Shown in pieces: positions 50,645 through 59,321 of a stretch of 64,000 bases of DNA; within the stretch, counting starts at the first letter, position 1; the number at the start of each line of letters is the position of its first letter. The position numbers and the translations under genes were made by a program. The DNA is taken from contig NZ_CP101322.1 in assembly GCF_024300625.1 (NCBI RefSeq), positions 3,547,992 through 3,611,991 of the forward strand, read 5' to 3'. Origin of the DNA: Halovivax gelatinilyticus (lineage in GTDB: Archaea; Halobacteriota; Halobacteria; Halobacteriales; Natrialbaceae). A model generated the notes under the pieces. That model was not told the DNA's origin. It saw only the letters and a program-made list of their open reading frames with translations, and did no database searches.

Positions 50645-50856
50645 GCGAGGATCACCGGCCCGACCGAACCGATCACCGTCGGATCGTTGCCGAGGAACTC
50701 CACGAAGTAAACGAAAAACCACATGAAAAGCAGTATCAGAAAGTAGATCGCAATCAGGGTGAGCGTCCCGATCGGATCGAACTCGTCGTGGCTGATCTCC
50801 CGAGATATCGCGGGCTCGTAAGTCGGTTCCTCTCCTGAGCGTTGCTCGGCTTCCAT
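50641..50856 (-). CDS. cbaD: small ba3-oxidase subunit (CbaD-like), 71 aa
   Basis: A charged N-terminus ends with REISHDEFDPIGTL, followed by one span (LIAIYFLILLFMWFFVYFVE) and a short outside tail. The HDEFDPIGTL stretch is nearly the same as HEEFDPIGTL in the protein at 54729-54893, which identifies the pair as the small oxidase subunit ahead of subunit II. It is the first gene of its operon. ATG 50856 is chosen; another lies 6 nt upstream. Confidence 0.78.
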   Translation of the reverse strand: MEAEQRSGEEPTYEPAISREISHDEFDPIGTLTLIAIYFLILLFMWFFVYFVEFLGNDPTVIGSVGPVILA

Positions 50857-50957
50857 GTCCAAAATTCAGCAGGTGTCCCCGATGTAGGGGGCTGGTCGTT
50901 CCCACACTCCGAGAATCACGAACACCGCTTTTGATCGGATCGTACCCACATCTGGCT

Positions 50958-51158
50958 ATGAACTTCGACGGGATCGAACCGCGAGTCGCCGTACTGGTCG
51001 GCATCCTCGCGATAGTTCCGACGGTTTGGTACGCGATGGGGCGCCCGAGTAACGGCGGATTCGTCGCCGCGGTGAACGTGCTGATCGTGCTCGCGGCCCT
51101 GTGGATCGCCATGCAGCCGATCGAACCCGAGAGCGCGAACGGTCAGTCGGCGTCGTGA
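50958..51158 (+). CDS. cbaE: small ba3-oxidase-associated membrane protein (CbaE-like), 66 aa
   Basis: Two spans (AVLVGILAIVPTVWYAMG and GFVAAVNVLIVLAALWIAM) surround a short loop, RPSNG. The protein at 57796-58008 in the second ba3 cluster has the same plan (GRPGLGGFVSAVNVVIIFAS). Here the gene is divergent from the oxidase operon, 101 nt from cbaD, whereas in the other cluster it follows cbaC. The 207 nt after it hold no gene. Confidence 0.7.
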   Translation: MNFDGIEPRVAVLVGILAIVPTVWYAMGRPSNGGFVAAVNVLIVLAALWIAMQPIEPESANGQSAS

Positions 51159-51365
51159 TCGACCATCGGGCCCGGTGGTGCGATGGGCCGGGAACCGTGT
51201 GAACGATGGTCGGTCCGAGTCGCTCTTCGGGCCGGATGAGATGTCGTCGGCGAAATCCCTGAAGCGTTCTTCACCGTCGGCCTCGTACGGTGGACACGCG
51301 GTATCGATCCGGCCGGCAATCAGACGGTTGCGAGGCGAACAAACCGAGCGTTCGGACACCGATCG

Positions 51366-53789
51366 ATGACACCAACCCCCGATACCGAAGCTGCCGGCGC
51401 GACGACGAGCGGTGACGCCGGCTGTCACCTCTGCGGACTGCCTACCGGCCGGTCCCCGGTCACCGACACCGACGTTGACGGTTCATTTTGCTGTCGCGGC
51501 TGCCTCCAGGTGCAGCGAGCGCTCGGCGACCTCGATGTCGTTGACGACGAGCAGATCGCAGCGCGACTCGACGGCGATCGTGACGGTCTCGGTCCGGAGC
51601 CGGCACGCGGTCACGAGCGGGCGTACTTCGGCGTGGACGGGATGCACTGTGCGACGTGTGAGGCGTTCCTCGAGACGCGGGCAGCGAACGCCGCGGGCGT
51701 TCGGACGGCCGCTGCGAGCTACGCTACCGACACGGTCTGTGTCGAGTACGATCCCGAAGCCGTCGACGAAGCGGAACTTCCCGAACTTCTCTCTGGATAC
51801 GGCTACGAAGCGAGAGACCGCGAGGAAGGCCGGGGCGAGTCGAGTCGGGACCGGGCCCTGATAACGTTCCTCGTCGGTGGCGGCCTCTTCGGTATGATGG
51901 TGATGCTCTGGTACGCGCTTTTCTTGTATCCAACCTACTTCGGCTACGAACCCCTGGTCGACCTGGGCGGCTACGACGGATTGTACCTCTTCGCCAACAT
52001 CTGGCTCATGACCTCCTTCGTCGTCTTCTACACCGGCTATCCCATCCTCAGGGGTGCGTACGTCAGCCTTCGGGCGCGCCGGCCGAACATGGACCTGCTG
52101 GTCTCGGTCGCCGCGCTCGCGGCGTACGCCTACAGCACGTTGGCGATCGTCGTCGGTCGGACGGACCTCTACTTCGACGTCTCGGTCGCGATTATCCTCG
52201 TCGTAACCGCAGGGACCTGGTACGAGGGGCGGGTAAAACGACGTGCTGCGGGCCTGCTACGCGACCTCACCGAACAACGGGTCGAAACGGCCCGGTTGGC
52301 AGACGGAGAGTCTGTTCCCGTCGCAGACGTCGAGCCGGACGACGAACTCCTCGTTCGTCCGGGCGAGCGAGTCCCGCTCGACGGGACCGTCCGCTCGGGG
52401 CGGGCTGCGGTAGACGAGTCGCTGCTCACCGGCGAGTCCCTGCCGGTCGAGAAGGAGCCGGGCGACCCCGTCCGCGGCGGCACGCTCGTCACCGACGCGT
52501 CGCTGGTCGTCACAGTCGGCGACGACGCCGAGAGCGCGCTCGATCGGATCGTCGAACTGCTCTGGCGGATCCAGAGCGCGCGGCCCGGCGTCCAGCGGCT
52601 GGCCGACCGCCTCGCCACCATCTTCGTGCCGCTGGTGCTCGTTCTGTCGGCGATCGCAGCCGCCGCGACGCTGGCGCTCGGCGGCGGGACGACCGCCGCT
52701 ATGCTGGTCGGACTGACGGTGCTCATCGTCTCCTGTCCGTGCGCGCTCGGACTGGCGACGCCGCTGGCCGTCGCCTCGGGCGTCCGCTCGGCCGCCGAAC
52801 GCAACGTCGTTCTCGCGAGCGAGAGCGTCTTCGAGGACGCTCCCGCGGTCGATATCGTCGTCCTCGACAAAACGGGAACGCTGACGACCGGCACGATGTC
52901 GGTTCGGTCGGTCGAGTCCGACGGGATCGACCGCGAACGGCTGCTGGGACGCGCCGCGGCGGTCGAGCGCCTCTCCGAGCACCCGATCGCGCGGGCGATT
53001 TGCGAGGCGGACGACAGCGAAGCGCCGGGCGTCGCGGACGGGGGGACCGCCTCGCATCCCCTCGAAGTCGAGGACTTCACGCGAGAGACCAGAGGCGTCT
53101 CCGCGCTGGTGGACGGCGAGCGAGTCGCCGTCGGTCACCCCGAGTTGTTCGTCGAGCGCGACTGGACCGTCCCGGCGGGACTCGACGACGCGGCGGCCCG
53201 GACGCGTAATCGCGGCGACGTTCCCGTCCTCGTCGGCTGGGACGGCCGCGCCAAGGGCGCGATCACCGTCGGAGATCAGCCGCGCGAGACGTGGCGCGAT
53301 TCGGTCGAGACGCTCGCTCGTGGCCGCGAACTGGTCGTCCTCACCGGCGACGAAGGACCTGCAGCCGAGCGGTTCCGGGCGATCCCGGCCGTCGACGAGG
53401 TGTACGCCGGCGTGCCGGCGGAGGGAAAGGCCGAGACGGTCCGCCGGCTCCGAGCACGCGGGACGGTCGCCGTCGTCGGCGACGGGAGCAACGACGCGCC
53501 GGCGCTGGCCGCCGCCGACGTCGGAATCGCGATGGGCGGCGGCACCGAGCTAGCCACCGACGCCGCGGACGCCGTCATCGTCGACGACGACCTCGCATCG
53601 GTGGCCGACGTCTTCTCTCTCACCGACGGGACGAACCGCCGAATCAAACAGAACCTCGGCTGGGCGTTCGTCTACAACGGGGTCGCCATCCCGCTGGCGA
53701 TCACCGGGCTGCTCAACCCGCTGCTTGCGGCGGTGGCGATGGCGACCAGCAGTGCGCTGGTGGTCGTAAACTCCTCGCGGCGGATCTAA
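51366..53789 (+). CDS. copper-translocating P1B-type ATPase, FixI/CopA2-like, 807 aa
   Basis: The N-terminus has a cysteine group (GCHLCGLPTG, then FCCRGC, residues 20-46) as in FixI/CcoI-type ATPases, then an HMA domain with VDGMHCATCEAFL (about residue 92). Eight spans hold the copper channel motif SCPCALG (Cys456/Cys458), with LTGESLPVEK, DKTGTLTTG (Asp501), SEHPIA and GDGSNDAPAL for the ATPase cycle. It exports Cu(I), here probably to load CuA and CuB or CuZ sites. It stands between two ba3 clusters. Confidence 0.92.
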   Translation: MTPTPDTEAAGATTSGDAGCHLCGLPTGRSPVTDTDVDGSFCCRGCLQVQRALGDLDVVDDEQIAARLDGDRDGLGPEPARGHERAYFGVDGMHCATCEAFLETRAANAAGVRTAAASYATDTVCVEYDPEAVDEAELPELLSGYGYEARDREEGRGESSRDRALITFLVGGGLFGMMVMLWYALFLYPTYFGYEPLVDLGGYDGLYLFANIWLMTSFVVFYTGYPILRGAYVSLRARRPNMDLLVSVAALAAYAYSTLAIVVGRTDLYFDVSVAIILVVTAGTWYEGRVKRRAAGLLRDLTEQRVETARLADGESVPVADVEPDDELLVRPGERVPLDGTVRSGRAAVDESLLTGESLPVEKEPGDPVRGGTLVTDASLVVTVGDDAESALDRIVELLWRIQSARPGVQRLADRLATIFVPLVLVLSAIAAAATLALGGGTTAAMLVGLTVLIVSCPCALGLATPLAVASGVRSAAERNVVLASESVFEDAPAVDIVVLDKTGTLTTGTMSVRSVESDGIDRERLLGRAAAVERLSEHPIARAICEADDSEAPGVADGGTASHPLEVEDFTRETRGVSALVDGERVAVGHPELFVERDWTVPAGLDDAAARTRNRGDVPVLVGWDGRAKGAITVGDQPRETWRDSVETLARGRELVVLTGDEGPAAERFRAIPAVDEVYAGVPAEGKAETVRRLRARGTVAVVGDGSNDAPALAAADVGIAMGGGTELATDAADAVIVDDDLASVADVFSLTDGTNRRIKQNLGWAFVYNGVAIPLAITGLLNPLLAAVAMATSSALVVVNSSRRI

Positions 53790-54033
53790 CGGGCTCGATC
53801 AGCGCTCAGACGACAGTACGCGGATCGTACGCTATCGCCAGCGATTGGTGGTCTCTCTTCGGACCGGCTCGTGGCTGGCCACTCGCACCATGTGGAGATT
53901 CACGGACGAGTCACCGACGACATCGCACGCCGACATTCGTGGTTTCCCTAGACTCGCCAACAGCCCACAGCGAGGCGGAACGTCCGGCCGTCTCGTCAGG
54001 TCAATTGATCGTCATGGCCGCCCGCAATAGCCC

Positions 54034-54040
54034 TATAAGG
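54034..54040 (+). promoter_or_regulatory. TATA box of the cupredoxin gene
   Basis: TATAAGG lies 25-31 nt before ATG 54065, the spacing of a leaderless archaeal promoter. The rest of the 275-nt gap after the P-type ATPase (53790-54064) shows no gene. Confidence 0.5.
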
Positions 54041-54064
54041 CCCTCAGCGGAATGAGATTGGAAC

Positions 54065-54547
54065 ATGCAAGGTCAGTTGACACGTCGAACTGCGCTGGCG
54101 TCGGCGGGCGTCGGGGGATTCTCGCTCCTCGCGGGTTGTCCGGACAACGACGATGACGATACCGACGATACTGACGATGACGTAGCGGTGGATGGACTCG
54201 ACCGCGAGGACTGGGAAGACGTCGAAGAATTCTATTTCGAGGGCCGAATCGAAGCCTGGACGGGTATCGAACCGGGTATCATCGAGGGCGAGGATAATCC
54301 GACGATCGGATTGATCGAGGGCCAGGAGTACGACTTCAGGTGGGTGAACGAAGACGGCGTGACCCACAACATGGAGATCCGCGACGAAGACGACGGCATC
54401 ATCGACGACTACCAGAGCGAAGACGTAAGCGACCAGGGGGAAGAAGCAGACATCGAGGGCGTCGTCGCGACCGAGGAGATGGTCACGTACATCTGCGCGT
54501 ACCACGAGTCGACGCAAGTCGGGGACATCCAGGTCTTCACCGATTGA
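54065..54547 (+). CDS. halocyanin-like cupredoxin lipoprotein, 160 aa
   Basis: A twin-arginine signal (LTRRTALASAGVGG) and lipobox LLAGCPDN mark an exported, lipid-anchored protein. A very acidic spacer (NDDDDTDDTDDD) leads to a cupredoxin domain. Copper ligands seem to be His in GVTHNMEIRD and Cys/His in YICAYHESTQVGDIQ. The methionine expected after the His in halocyanins is absent; Gln or Val takes its place, which would shift the redox potential if copper binds. Its place before a ba3 operon suggests it donates electrons to CuA. Confidence 0.85.
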   Translation: MQGQLTRRTALASAGVGGFSLLAGCPDNDDDDTDDTDDDVAVDGLDREDWEDVEEFYFEGRIEAWTGIEPGIIEGEDNPTIGLIEGQEYDFRWVNEDGVTHNMEIRDEDDGIIDDYQSEDVSDQGEEADIEGVVATEEMVTYICAYHESTQVGDIQVFTD

Positions 54548-54728
54548 CCGTGGGGTCCGCGTCTATCGATTCACACGACGGCCGACCCCAACGGCGTCGT
54601 TGAACCCGGGAGTCACCGCTGAAATATTCGATTTACGGGACGTAAGACGCGTTTTCGTACCTATGAAACGGTTTCACCGTCGAGGGGACGCTCGGATTTT
54701 ATTAGCGTGGTCGTGGGCAGAGAGTGGC

Positions 54729-54893
54729 ATGTCTCGTCCACGAGCCTCCAAGGAGATCGGTCACGAGGAGTTCGACCCGATCGGTACGCTCGCGCTGATC
54801 GGGTTGTACTTCCTGATCCTCGTGATGCTCTGGCTGTTCACGTACTTCGTCGAGTTCGTCGGGAACGAACCCACGCCGATGCTCTTGGTATGA
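54729..54893 (+). CDS. cbaD: small ba3-oxidase subunit (CbaD-like), 54 aa
   Basis: It begins MSRPRASKEIGHEEFDPIGT and has one span (LIGLYFLILVMLWLFTYFVE). It is the paralogue of the protein at 50641-50856 with a shorter N-terminus. ATG 54729 is chosen over a start at 54600 in the leader. The stop overlaps the start of subunit II by ATGA. Confidence 0.77.
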   Translation: MSRPRASKEIGHEEFDPIGTLALIGLYFLILVMLWLFTYFVEFVGNEPTPMLLV

Positions 54894-55762
54894 ACATTCA
54901 CACGTACGAACGGCTGTGGCTGGCCGGCGCGATGGTCCTGATCGTCGGTTTCGTCGCCACCATAACCTACGGATCGGTCGGACTGGGTATCGTGATGATC
55001 GGCGACGACGAGGACGTCCTGGCGCCGGGTGAAATCGACGATGACGAACGATTCGCAGACCCCGGCGTCGAGCAGGTCGGCGAGAACGAGTACGAAGCCC
55101 ACGTCGTCGCGATGACGTTCATCTACCAGCCGGACACGATCGAGATCCCAGCGGGCAACGAAGTGACCTTCTACGTCACCAGCCGCGACGTGATTCACAG
55201 CTTCACCGTCGTCGGGACCAACGTGAACACGATGGTCGTCCCCGGAGAGGTGTCGACGATGACCGTCGAGTTCGACGAACCCGGGGAGTACGGCATCCTC
55301 TGTAACGAGTACTGCGGGAGCGGTCATCACGACATGGAGGCCGAACTCGTCGTCGTCCCCGAAGACGAGTTCGACCTGACCGAACTCGCGGTCGAGGCGC
55401 CCGACGAAGTCGGCCCGGACGACGAAATCGAGCTTTCGACCACCGTCGAAAACGGTCTGCTCGACTCGCTCGATACCACCGTCGAGGTCCAGGTCGGCGA
55501 CGAGACGATCACGGAGGACCTGACCGTCGACGGGGAGGAGACTGAGGAATTATCCGTCACCGTCGACGCCGGCGACCTCGGCGAGGGTGACCACGACTGG
55601 ACCGTGACCGTCGACGACCACGAGGAGACCGGGACGGTGACTGTCAGCGATGAGACGAACGATGACGACGCGAACGAGGCGGGCACACCCGCCGGCGGTG
55701 CGGCGGTCACCGGCGCATCCGTCGACGTCGCGGGCCCGATGGCCGGAGGTGAGGGCGCGTGA
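54890..55762 (+). CDS. cbaB: ba3-type oxidase subunit II (CuA) with C-terminal extra domain, 290 aa
   Basis: Residues 1-165 match the subunit II at 50138-50644: a single span, DVIHSFTV and ILCNEYCGSGHHDMEA for CuA. Residues about 170-270 add a beta-sandwich of the CARDB type (EIELSTTVENGLLDSLDTTV, then DHDWTVTVDDHEETGTVTV), followed by an Ala/Gly tail. The extra domain is outside the cell and may contact the donor or the surface layer (inference). The gene is coupled by overlaps to cbaD and cbaA. Confidence 0.9.
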   Translation: MNIHTYERLWLAGAMVLIVGFVATITYGSVGLGIVMIGDDEDVLAPGEIDDDERFADPGVEQVGENEYEAHVVAMTFIYQPDTIEIPAGNEVTFYVTSRDVIHSFTVVGTNVNTMVVPGEVSTMTVEFDEPGEYGILCNEYCGSGHHDMEAELVVVPEDEFDLTELAVEAPDEVGPDDEIELSTTVENGLLDSLDTTVEVQVGDETITEDLTVDGEETEELSVTVDAGDLGEGDHDWTVTVDDHEETGTVTVSDETNDDDANEAGTPAGGAAVTGASVDVAGPMAGGEGA

Positions 55763-57504
55763 GCGAGCTGTTCGTCGACGAGTATCCGAAGCAGGCCCGC
55801 GTCGTCAAGTTCGCGTTTCTCACCTCGTTCGTGGCGCTGGGAGTTGGCGCCGTCTTCGGGTTGATACAGGCGCTCCACCGAACCGACGTGCTCCGGATCG
55901 TCGACTCGCCGACCTACTACACCGTGCTGACCGGCCACGGCGTGTTTCTGGTCGTCACGTTCACCATCTTCTTTCTCGTCGGACTGTATCAGTGGGCGGT
56001 CACAGACAGCCTCGGACGCGGGCCGGTGAACCCCCGCGTCACCTGGGCGTGGTACGGGCTGATGTCGCTGGGCACGCTCATCACGGCGGTGGCGATTCTC
56101 GCGGGATTTCTGGACGATCCGCCGGAAGTGCTGGGTTCCGAACTCAGCGCGGACGTGCTCTTTACGTTCTACGCGCCGTTGCAGGCCAACCCACTGTTCT
56201 ACGTCGGTCTCGTCGTCTTCGTCGTGGGTACCTGGCTGGCCGGTGCGGACTGGTTTCGCACCTGGTTGGCCTGGAAATCCGACAATCCGGGCGAACGCAT
56301 CCCGCTGCCGACGTTCATGGTTCTGACGACGATGATCATGTGGTACGTCTCCTCGATCGGCGTCGCCGTCGCCCTTCTGGCGTTCATCATGCCGTGGTCG
56401 CTCGGTCTGACCGAAAGTCTCAATCCGACGCTGACGAGAACGCTGTTCTGGTACTTTGGCCACGCGTTCGTCTACTTCTGGCTGCTACCAGCCTACCTCC
56501 TCTGGTACATCGTGTTGCCAAAGCTCTCCGGCGGTCGACTGTTCAGCGATCCGCTCGCTCGCGTCGTGTTCATCCTGTTCGTACTACTCTCGACGCCCGT
56601 TGGAATACACCACCAGTATCTCGATCCGGGGATCGCGGAGGGCTTTAAGTTCATCGCGATGACGAACACGATGTTCCTGCTGCTGCCGAGTCTGCTCACC
56701 GCGTTCACCGTCGTCGCCAGCATGGAACACGGCGCTCGCCAGCGCGGCGGCGAGGGGACCTTCGGCTGGCTTCGCGCGCTCCCGTGGAAGGATCCGGCAT
56801 TCACCGGGATGGCGCTGGCCGGGTTGGTGTTCGCCTTCGGCGGGTTCACCGGCATCGTCAACGCCGGGATGAACATCAACTATCTCGTCCACAACACGGT
56901 CTGGATCCCAGGCCACATCCACACGCAGGTCGGGACGGCCGTCGCGCTCACGTTCATGGCCGGTGCCTACTGGCTCGTCCCGCAGCTGACCGGTAACCGG
57001 CTCTGGGGCCGTCAGCTCGCGCTCTTCCAGGTGGTCCTCTGGTTCGTCGGCATCGTGTTCATGACGAATTCGATGTACCGGGCCGGCCTGTTCGGAATGC
57101 CCCGCCGCACGGCGGAACCCCAGTACGACTTCGATTACGGCGTCGGCGTCGGCTCGATGGGAGAGCTAAACGCCCAGCTCGCGCTCGGAGGCGTCCTGTT
57201 GTTCGTCTCGGGGGCGCTATTCCTTACAATCATGCTCGCGACGGCGATAAACCGCGACGAGACGCCGCTGGTCGACGGAACGATTCCGCCCGCACTCTCC
57301 GGACCGGAAGACTCCCCCAGGATCCTCGACAACCTCAAGCTCTGGGTTGGGATCGCGCTCGTCCTGATCGTGATCGCCTACTTCGTCCCGCTGGCCAGCA
57401 TCATTTCGCGCGGGGGCCTCTTCGGTCCCGACGTCGGGCCGTTCCCGGTGTGGATCGATATCGACTCCTTATTCCGTCTCGCGGCCGAACTCTTCTGGCG
57501 TTGA
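55759..57504 (+). CDS. cbaA: ba3-type terminal oxidase subunit I, 581 aa
   Basis: It starts at GTG 55759, overlapping the stop of subunit II. Helix VI reads WYFGHAFVYFWLLPAY (His235 and Tyr239): the His-Tyr pair is kept but the proline is alanine. CuB histidines lie in GIHHQYLDPG, and heme region GHIHTQVGTAVALTF follows. It is a clear paralogue of the subunit at 48330-50141 and should reduce O2. One cluster may serve low-oxygen conditions (inference). Confidence 0.92.
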   Translation: MSELFVDEYPKQARVVKFAFLTSFVALGVGAVFGLIQALHRTDVLRIVDSPTYYTVLTGHGVFLVVTFTIFFLVGLYQWAVTDSLGRGPVNPRVTWAWYGLMSLGTLITAVAILAGFLDDPPEVLGSELSADVLFTFYAPLQANPLFYVGLVVFVVGTWLAGADWFRTWLAWKSDNPGERIPLPTFMVLTTMIMWYVSSIGVAVALLAFIMPWSLGLTESLNPTLTRTLFWYFGHAFVYFWLLPAYLLWYIVLPKLSGGRLFSDPLARVVFILFVLLSTPVGIHHQYLDPGIAEGFKFIAMTNTMFLLLPSLLTAFTVVASMEHGARQRGGEGTFGWLRALPWKDPAFTGMALAGLVFAFGGFTGIVNAGMNINYLVHNTVWIPGHIHTQVGTAVALTFMAGAYWLVPQLTGNRLWGRQLALFQVVLWFVGIVFMTNSMYRAGLFGMPRRTAEPQYDFDYGVGVGSMGELNAQLALGGVLLFVSGALFLTIMLATAINRDETPLVDGTIPPALSGPEDSPRILDNLKLWVGIALVLIVIAYFVPLASIISRGGLFGPDVGPFPVWIDIDSLFRLAAELFWR

Positions 57505-57509
57505 CTCCG

Positions 57510-57704
57510 ATGCGCATCTCTCCCCCGAGACTCCTGATCCTGATCGCGTTGTTGCTCGTGGTCCTCATCGAGCTTCGAACCGCCCTGGCGTTCTTCGACG
57601 TCGAGATCACGGTGAACCAGCTCGTCGGCCTGGGGGTCGTCACGATGGGCGCACTCCTCATCTGGGCGCTGTGGCCCGCGGATGGTGCATCCGACCCCGA
57701 ATGA
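57510..57704 (+). CDS. cbaC: small ba3-oxidase subunit (CbaC-like), 64 aa
   Basis: Two spans (LLILIALLLVVLIELRTALA and NQLVGLGVVTMGALLIWALW) with a short acidic tail. It lies 5 nt after subunit I and is the paralogue of the protein at 48125-48328. ATG 57510 is the first codon after the subunit I stop that gives the family N-terminus. Confidence 0.75.
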   Translation: MRISPPRLLILIALLLVVLIELRTALAFFDVEITVNQLVGLGVVTMGALLIWALWPADGASDPE

Positions 57705-57795
57705 GCGAGCCGACGGCCGTCGAACGACGACCACTGTGCGAACGACGACCGACCTCCCGGCCGACTCGCGTAGTTTCAATAGCTCGCGGCTCGAA

Positions 57796-58008
57796 GTGCT
57801 GAACGTGATCGAGTCCCTCACCCCCAGGCTCGCCGCGGCAGTGGGATTGGTAGCACTCGTTCCCGCGCTGGCGTACGGGCTCGGCCGACCCGGTCTGGGC
57901 GGATTCGTATCCGCCGTAAACGTCGTGATCATCTTCGCGTCCCTCTACGTGGCGTTCTCACCGCTCGAGACCGAACACGGTGCCGGCGAAGATCACGCAA
58001 CTGCATAA
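57796..58008 (+). CDS. cbaE: small ba3-oxidase-associated membrane protein (CbaE-like), about 70 aa
   Basis: Two spans (LAAAVGLVALVPALAYGLG and GFVSAVNVVIIFASLYVAFS) match the protein at 50958-51158. The start is uncertain: GTG 57796 or GTG 57805 give the same length as the paralogue, while a longer frame begins at ATG 57682, inside the end of cbaC. It completes the five-gene order D-B-A-C-E. Confidence 0.65.
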   Translation: MLNVIESLTPRLAAAVGLVALVPALAYGLGRPGLGGFVSAVNVVIIFASLYVAFSPLETEHGAGEDHATA

Positions 58009-58071
58009 TCACCGAGCGCATCTCACAACGCGGCAGGCGCCGCCGGACCGATTCGTCATCTCACAGCGGCC

Positions 58072-58743
58072 TCAGAGCGTGTACTCAACCGCGTACGCCA
58101 CGTATAGCTGTCCGACTCCGGCAAGCACGATGACGACGCCCGCTGCCCGCTCCAACCGATCTCGGTTGGCGGATACCCAACCACTGCCCGCCGAGAGCCC
58201 GGTTCCTGCGGCCACCGTCACCGCGATCATTAGCGCAGAGACGGTGGCGACGTAGGCGCCCACCACGACGAGGCCACCGGTCCCAGACAGGGACAGTCCC
58301 AGGCCACCGACGGCGAGAAGGATCGGCGCGACGCAACCGGCAGAGGCGGCCGCGTAGCCCGCGCCGAAGATGCCGAATCCGAGGACTCCCGTGCGGCGCT
58401 CGGGGAGCCGGATCGAGAGCGTCGGCGCCCTATCCAGGACGATCAACAACCCGAGGACGATGAGCGCGACCCCGACGACGGGTTCGACGACCCGGAGGGC
58501 GTCGGCCGCGAGTTGACCGACGACGAACGTGGCCCCGAGGAAGAGTCCGAGCGTCAAGAGGACGCCCGCACCGGCTGCGAGCCCACGACCTACCGAGCCG
58601 GCGAGGGTGGCTTCTCCGTCGGTTCGGCGGACGTAGAAGCCGACGTACCCCGGCAAGAGCGCGTAGGCACACGGCGAGAAGAACGTGAGGATGCCGGCGT
58701 AAACGGCGAATCCGACGCCCGCGGCGAGCGAGACGTCGCTCAT
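58072..58743 (-). CDS. ccdA: CcdA-type thiol-disulfide membrane transporter, 223 aa
   Basis: Six spans with the two characteristic membrane cysteines, FFSPCAYALLPGYVG (about residue 25) and AASAGCVAPILLAVGG (about 136). CcdA passes electrons from cytoplasmic thioredoxin to thiol proteins outside, here the TlpA-like protein encoded upstream with an ATGA overlap. In this operon it would keep SCO and CuA cysteines reduced for copper insertion. Confidence 0.9.
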   Translation of the reverse strand: MSDVSLAAGVGFAVYAGILTFFSPCAYALLPGYVGFYVRRTDGEATLAGSVGRGLAAGAGVLLTLGLFLGATFVVGQLAADALRVVEPVVGVALIVLGLLIVLDRAPTLSIRLPERRTGVLGFGIFGAGYAAASAGCVAPILLAVGGLGLSLSGTGGLVVVGAYVATVSALMIAVTVAAGTGLSAGSGWVSANRDRLERAAGVVIVLAGVGQLYVAYAVEYTL

Positions 58744-59321
58744 CGCTGCGCGTCGCGGGCGTTTTCGACCGCGTCGACGAGGTCATCTGTCGTCGAGACG
58801 CCCACGTGAGACCACCGCTCGATGCCATCGGCGTCGAAGACGACGGTCGCCGGCACCCCGGGAACGTCGTGGCGGACCTGTAACTCGGCGGTCTCGTCGG
58901 ATCCCACCGTCCACTCGCCACCACCGTGGGTTCTCCACCACGCTTCGACGTCGGCGGTCGTCACCTGCCCGCCCTCGCCCACCCGCTCTATCGTCACCGA
59001 GAGAAACTGTGCGTCGTCGCGAACTCGCTCGCGGGCCTCGGTCACGTCCGCGAGCATTTCGCTACAGGTGCGACACCAGGTTGCGAAGAACGTGACGACC
59101 GTGATGTGGCCCTCGAACGGGACGTCGACGGACTCGTCCCGACCCCAGGGAAGATCGAGTGTATCCACCGAAATCGGTTCGTAACCCGATTGTTCACCAT
59201 CGGCTGAGACACCGTTGCCGTCACGACTGCCGAACGACGGCGGCCCGCGGATGGCGACGACACCGCCGGCTGCAAGCAACCCCAGGCTCGCCGTCCCGGC
59301 CAGTGCTTCACGCCGCCTCAT
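58740..59321 (-). CDS. TlpA/ResA-like exported thioredoxin, 193 aa
   Basis: The N-terminus (MRRREALAGTASLGLLAAGG) is an export signal, possibly Tat, without a clear lipobox cysteine. The thioredoxin fold has TFFATWCRTCSEM (about residue 84) and GVPATVVFD as cis-proline loop. WCRTC is unusual in the two middle residues (usually WCxPC). It lies between the SCO and CcdA genes with overlapping starts and stops, so the three form one copper-centre assembly operon. Confidence 0.88.
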   Translation of the reverse strand: MRRREALAGTASLGLLAAGGVVAIRGPPSFGSRDGNGVSADGEQSGYEPISVDTLDLPWGRDESVDVPFEGHITVVTFFATWCRTCSEMLADVTEARERVRDDAQFLSVTIERVGEGGQVTTADVEAWWRTHGGGEWTVGSDETAELQVRHDVPGVPATVVFDADGIERWSHVGVSTTDDLVDAVENARDAQR

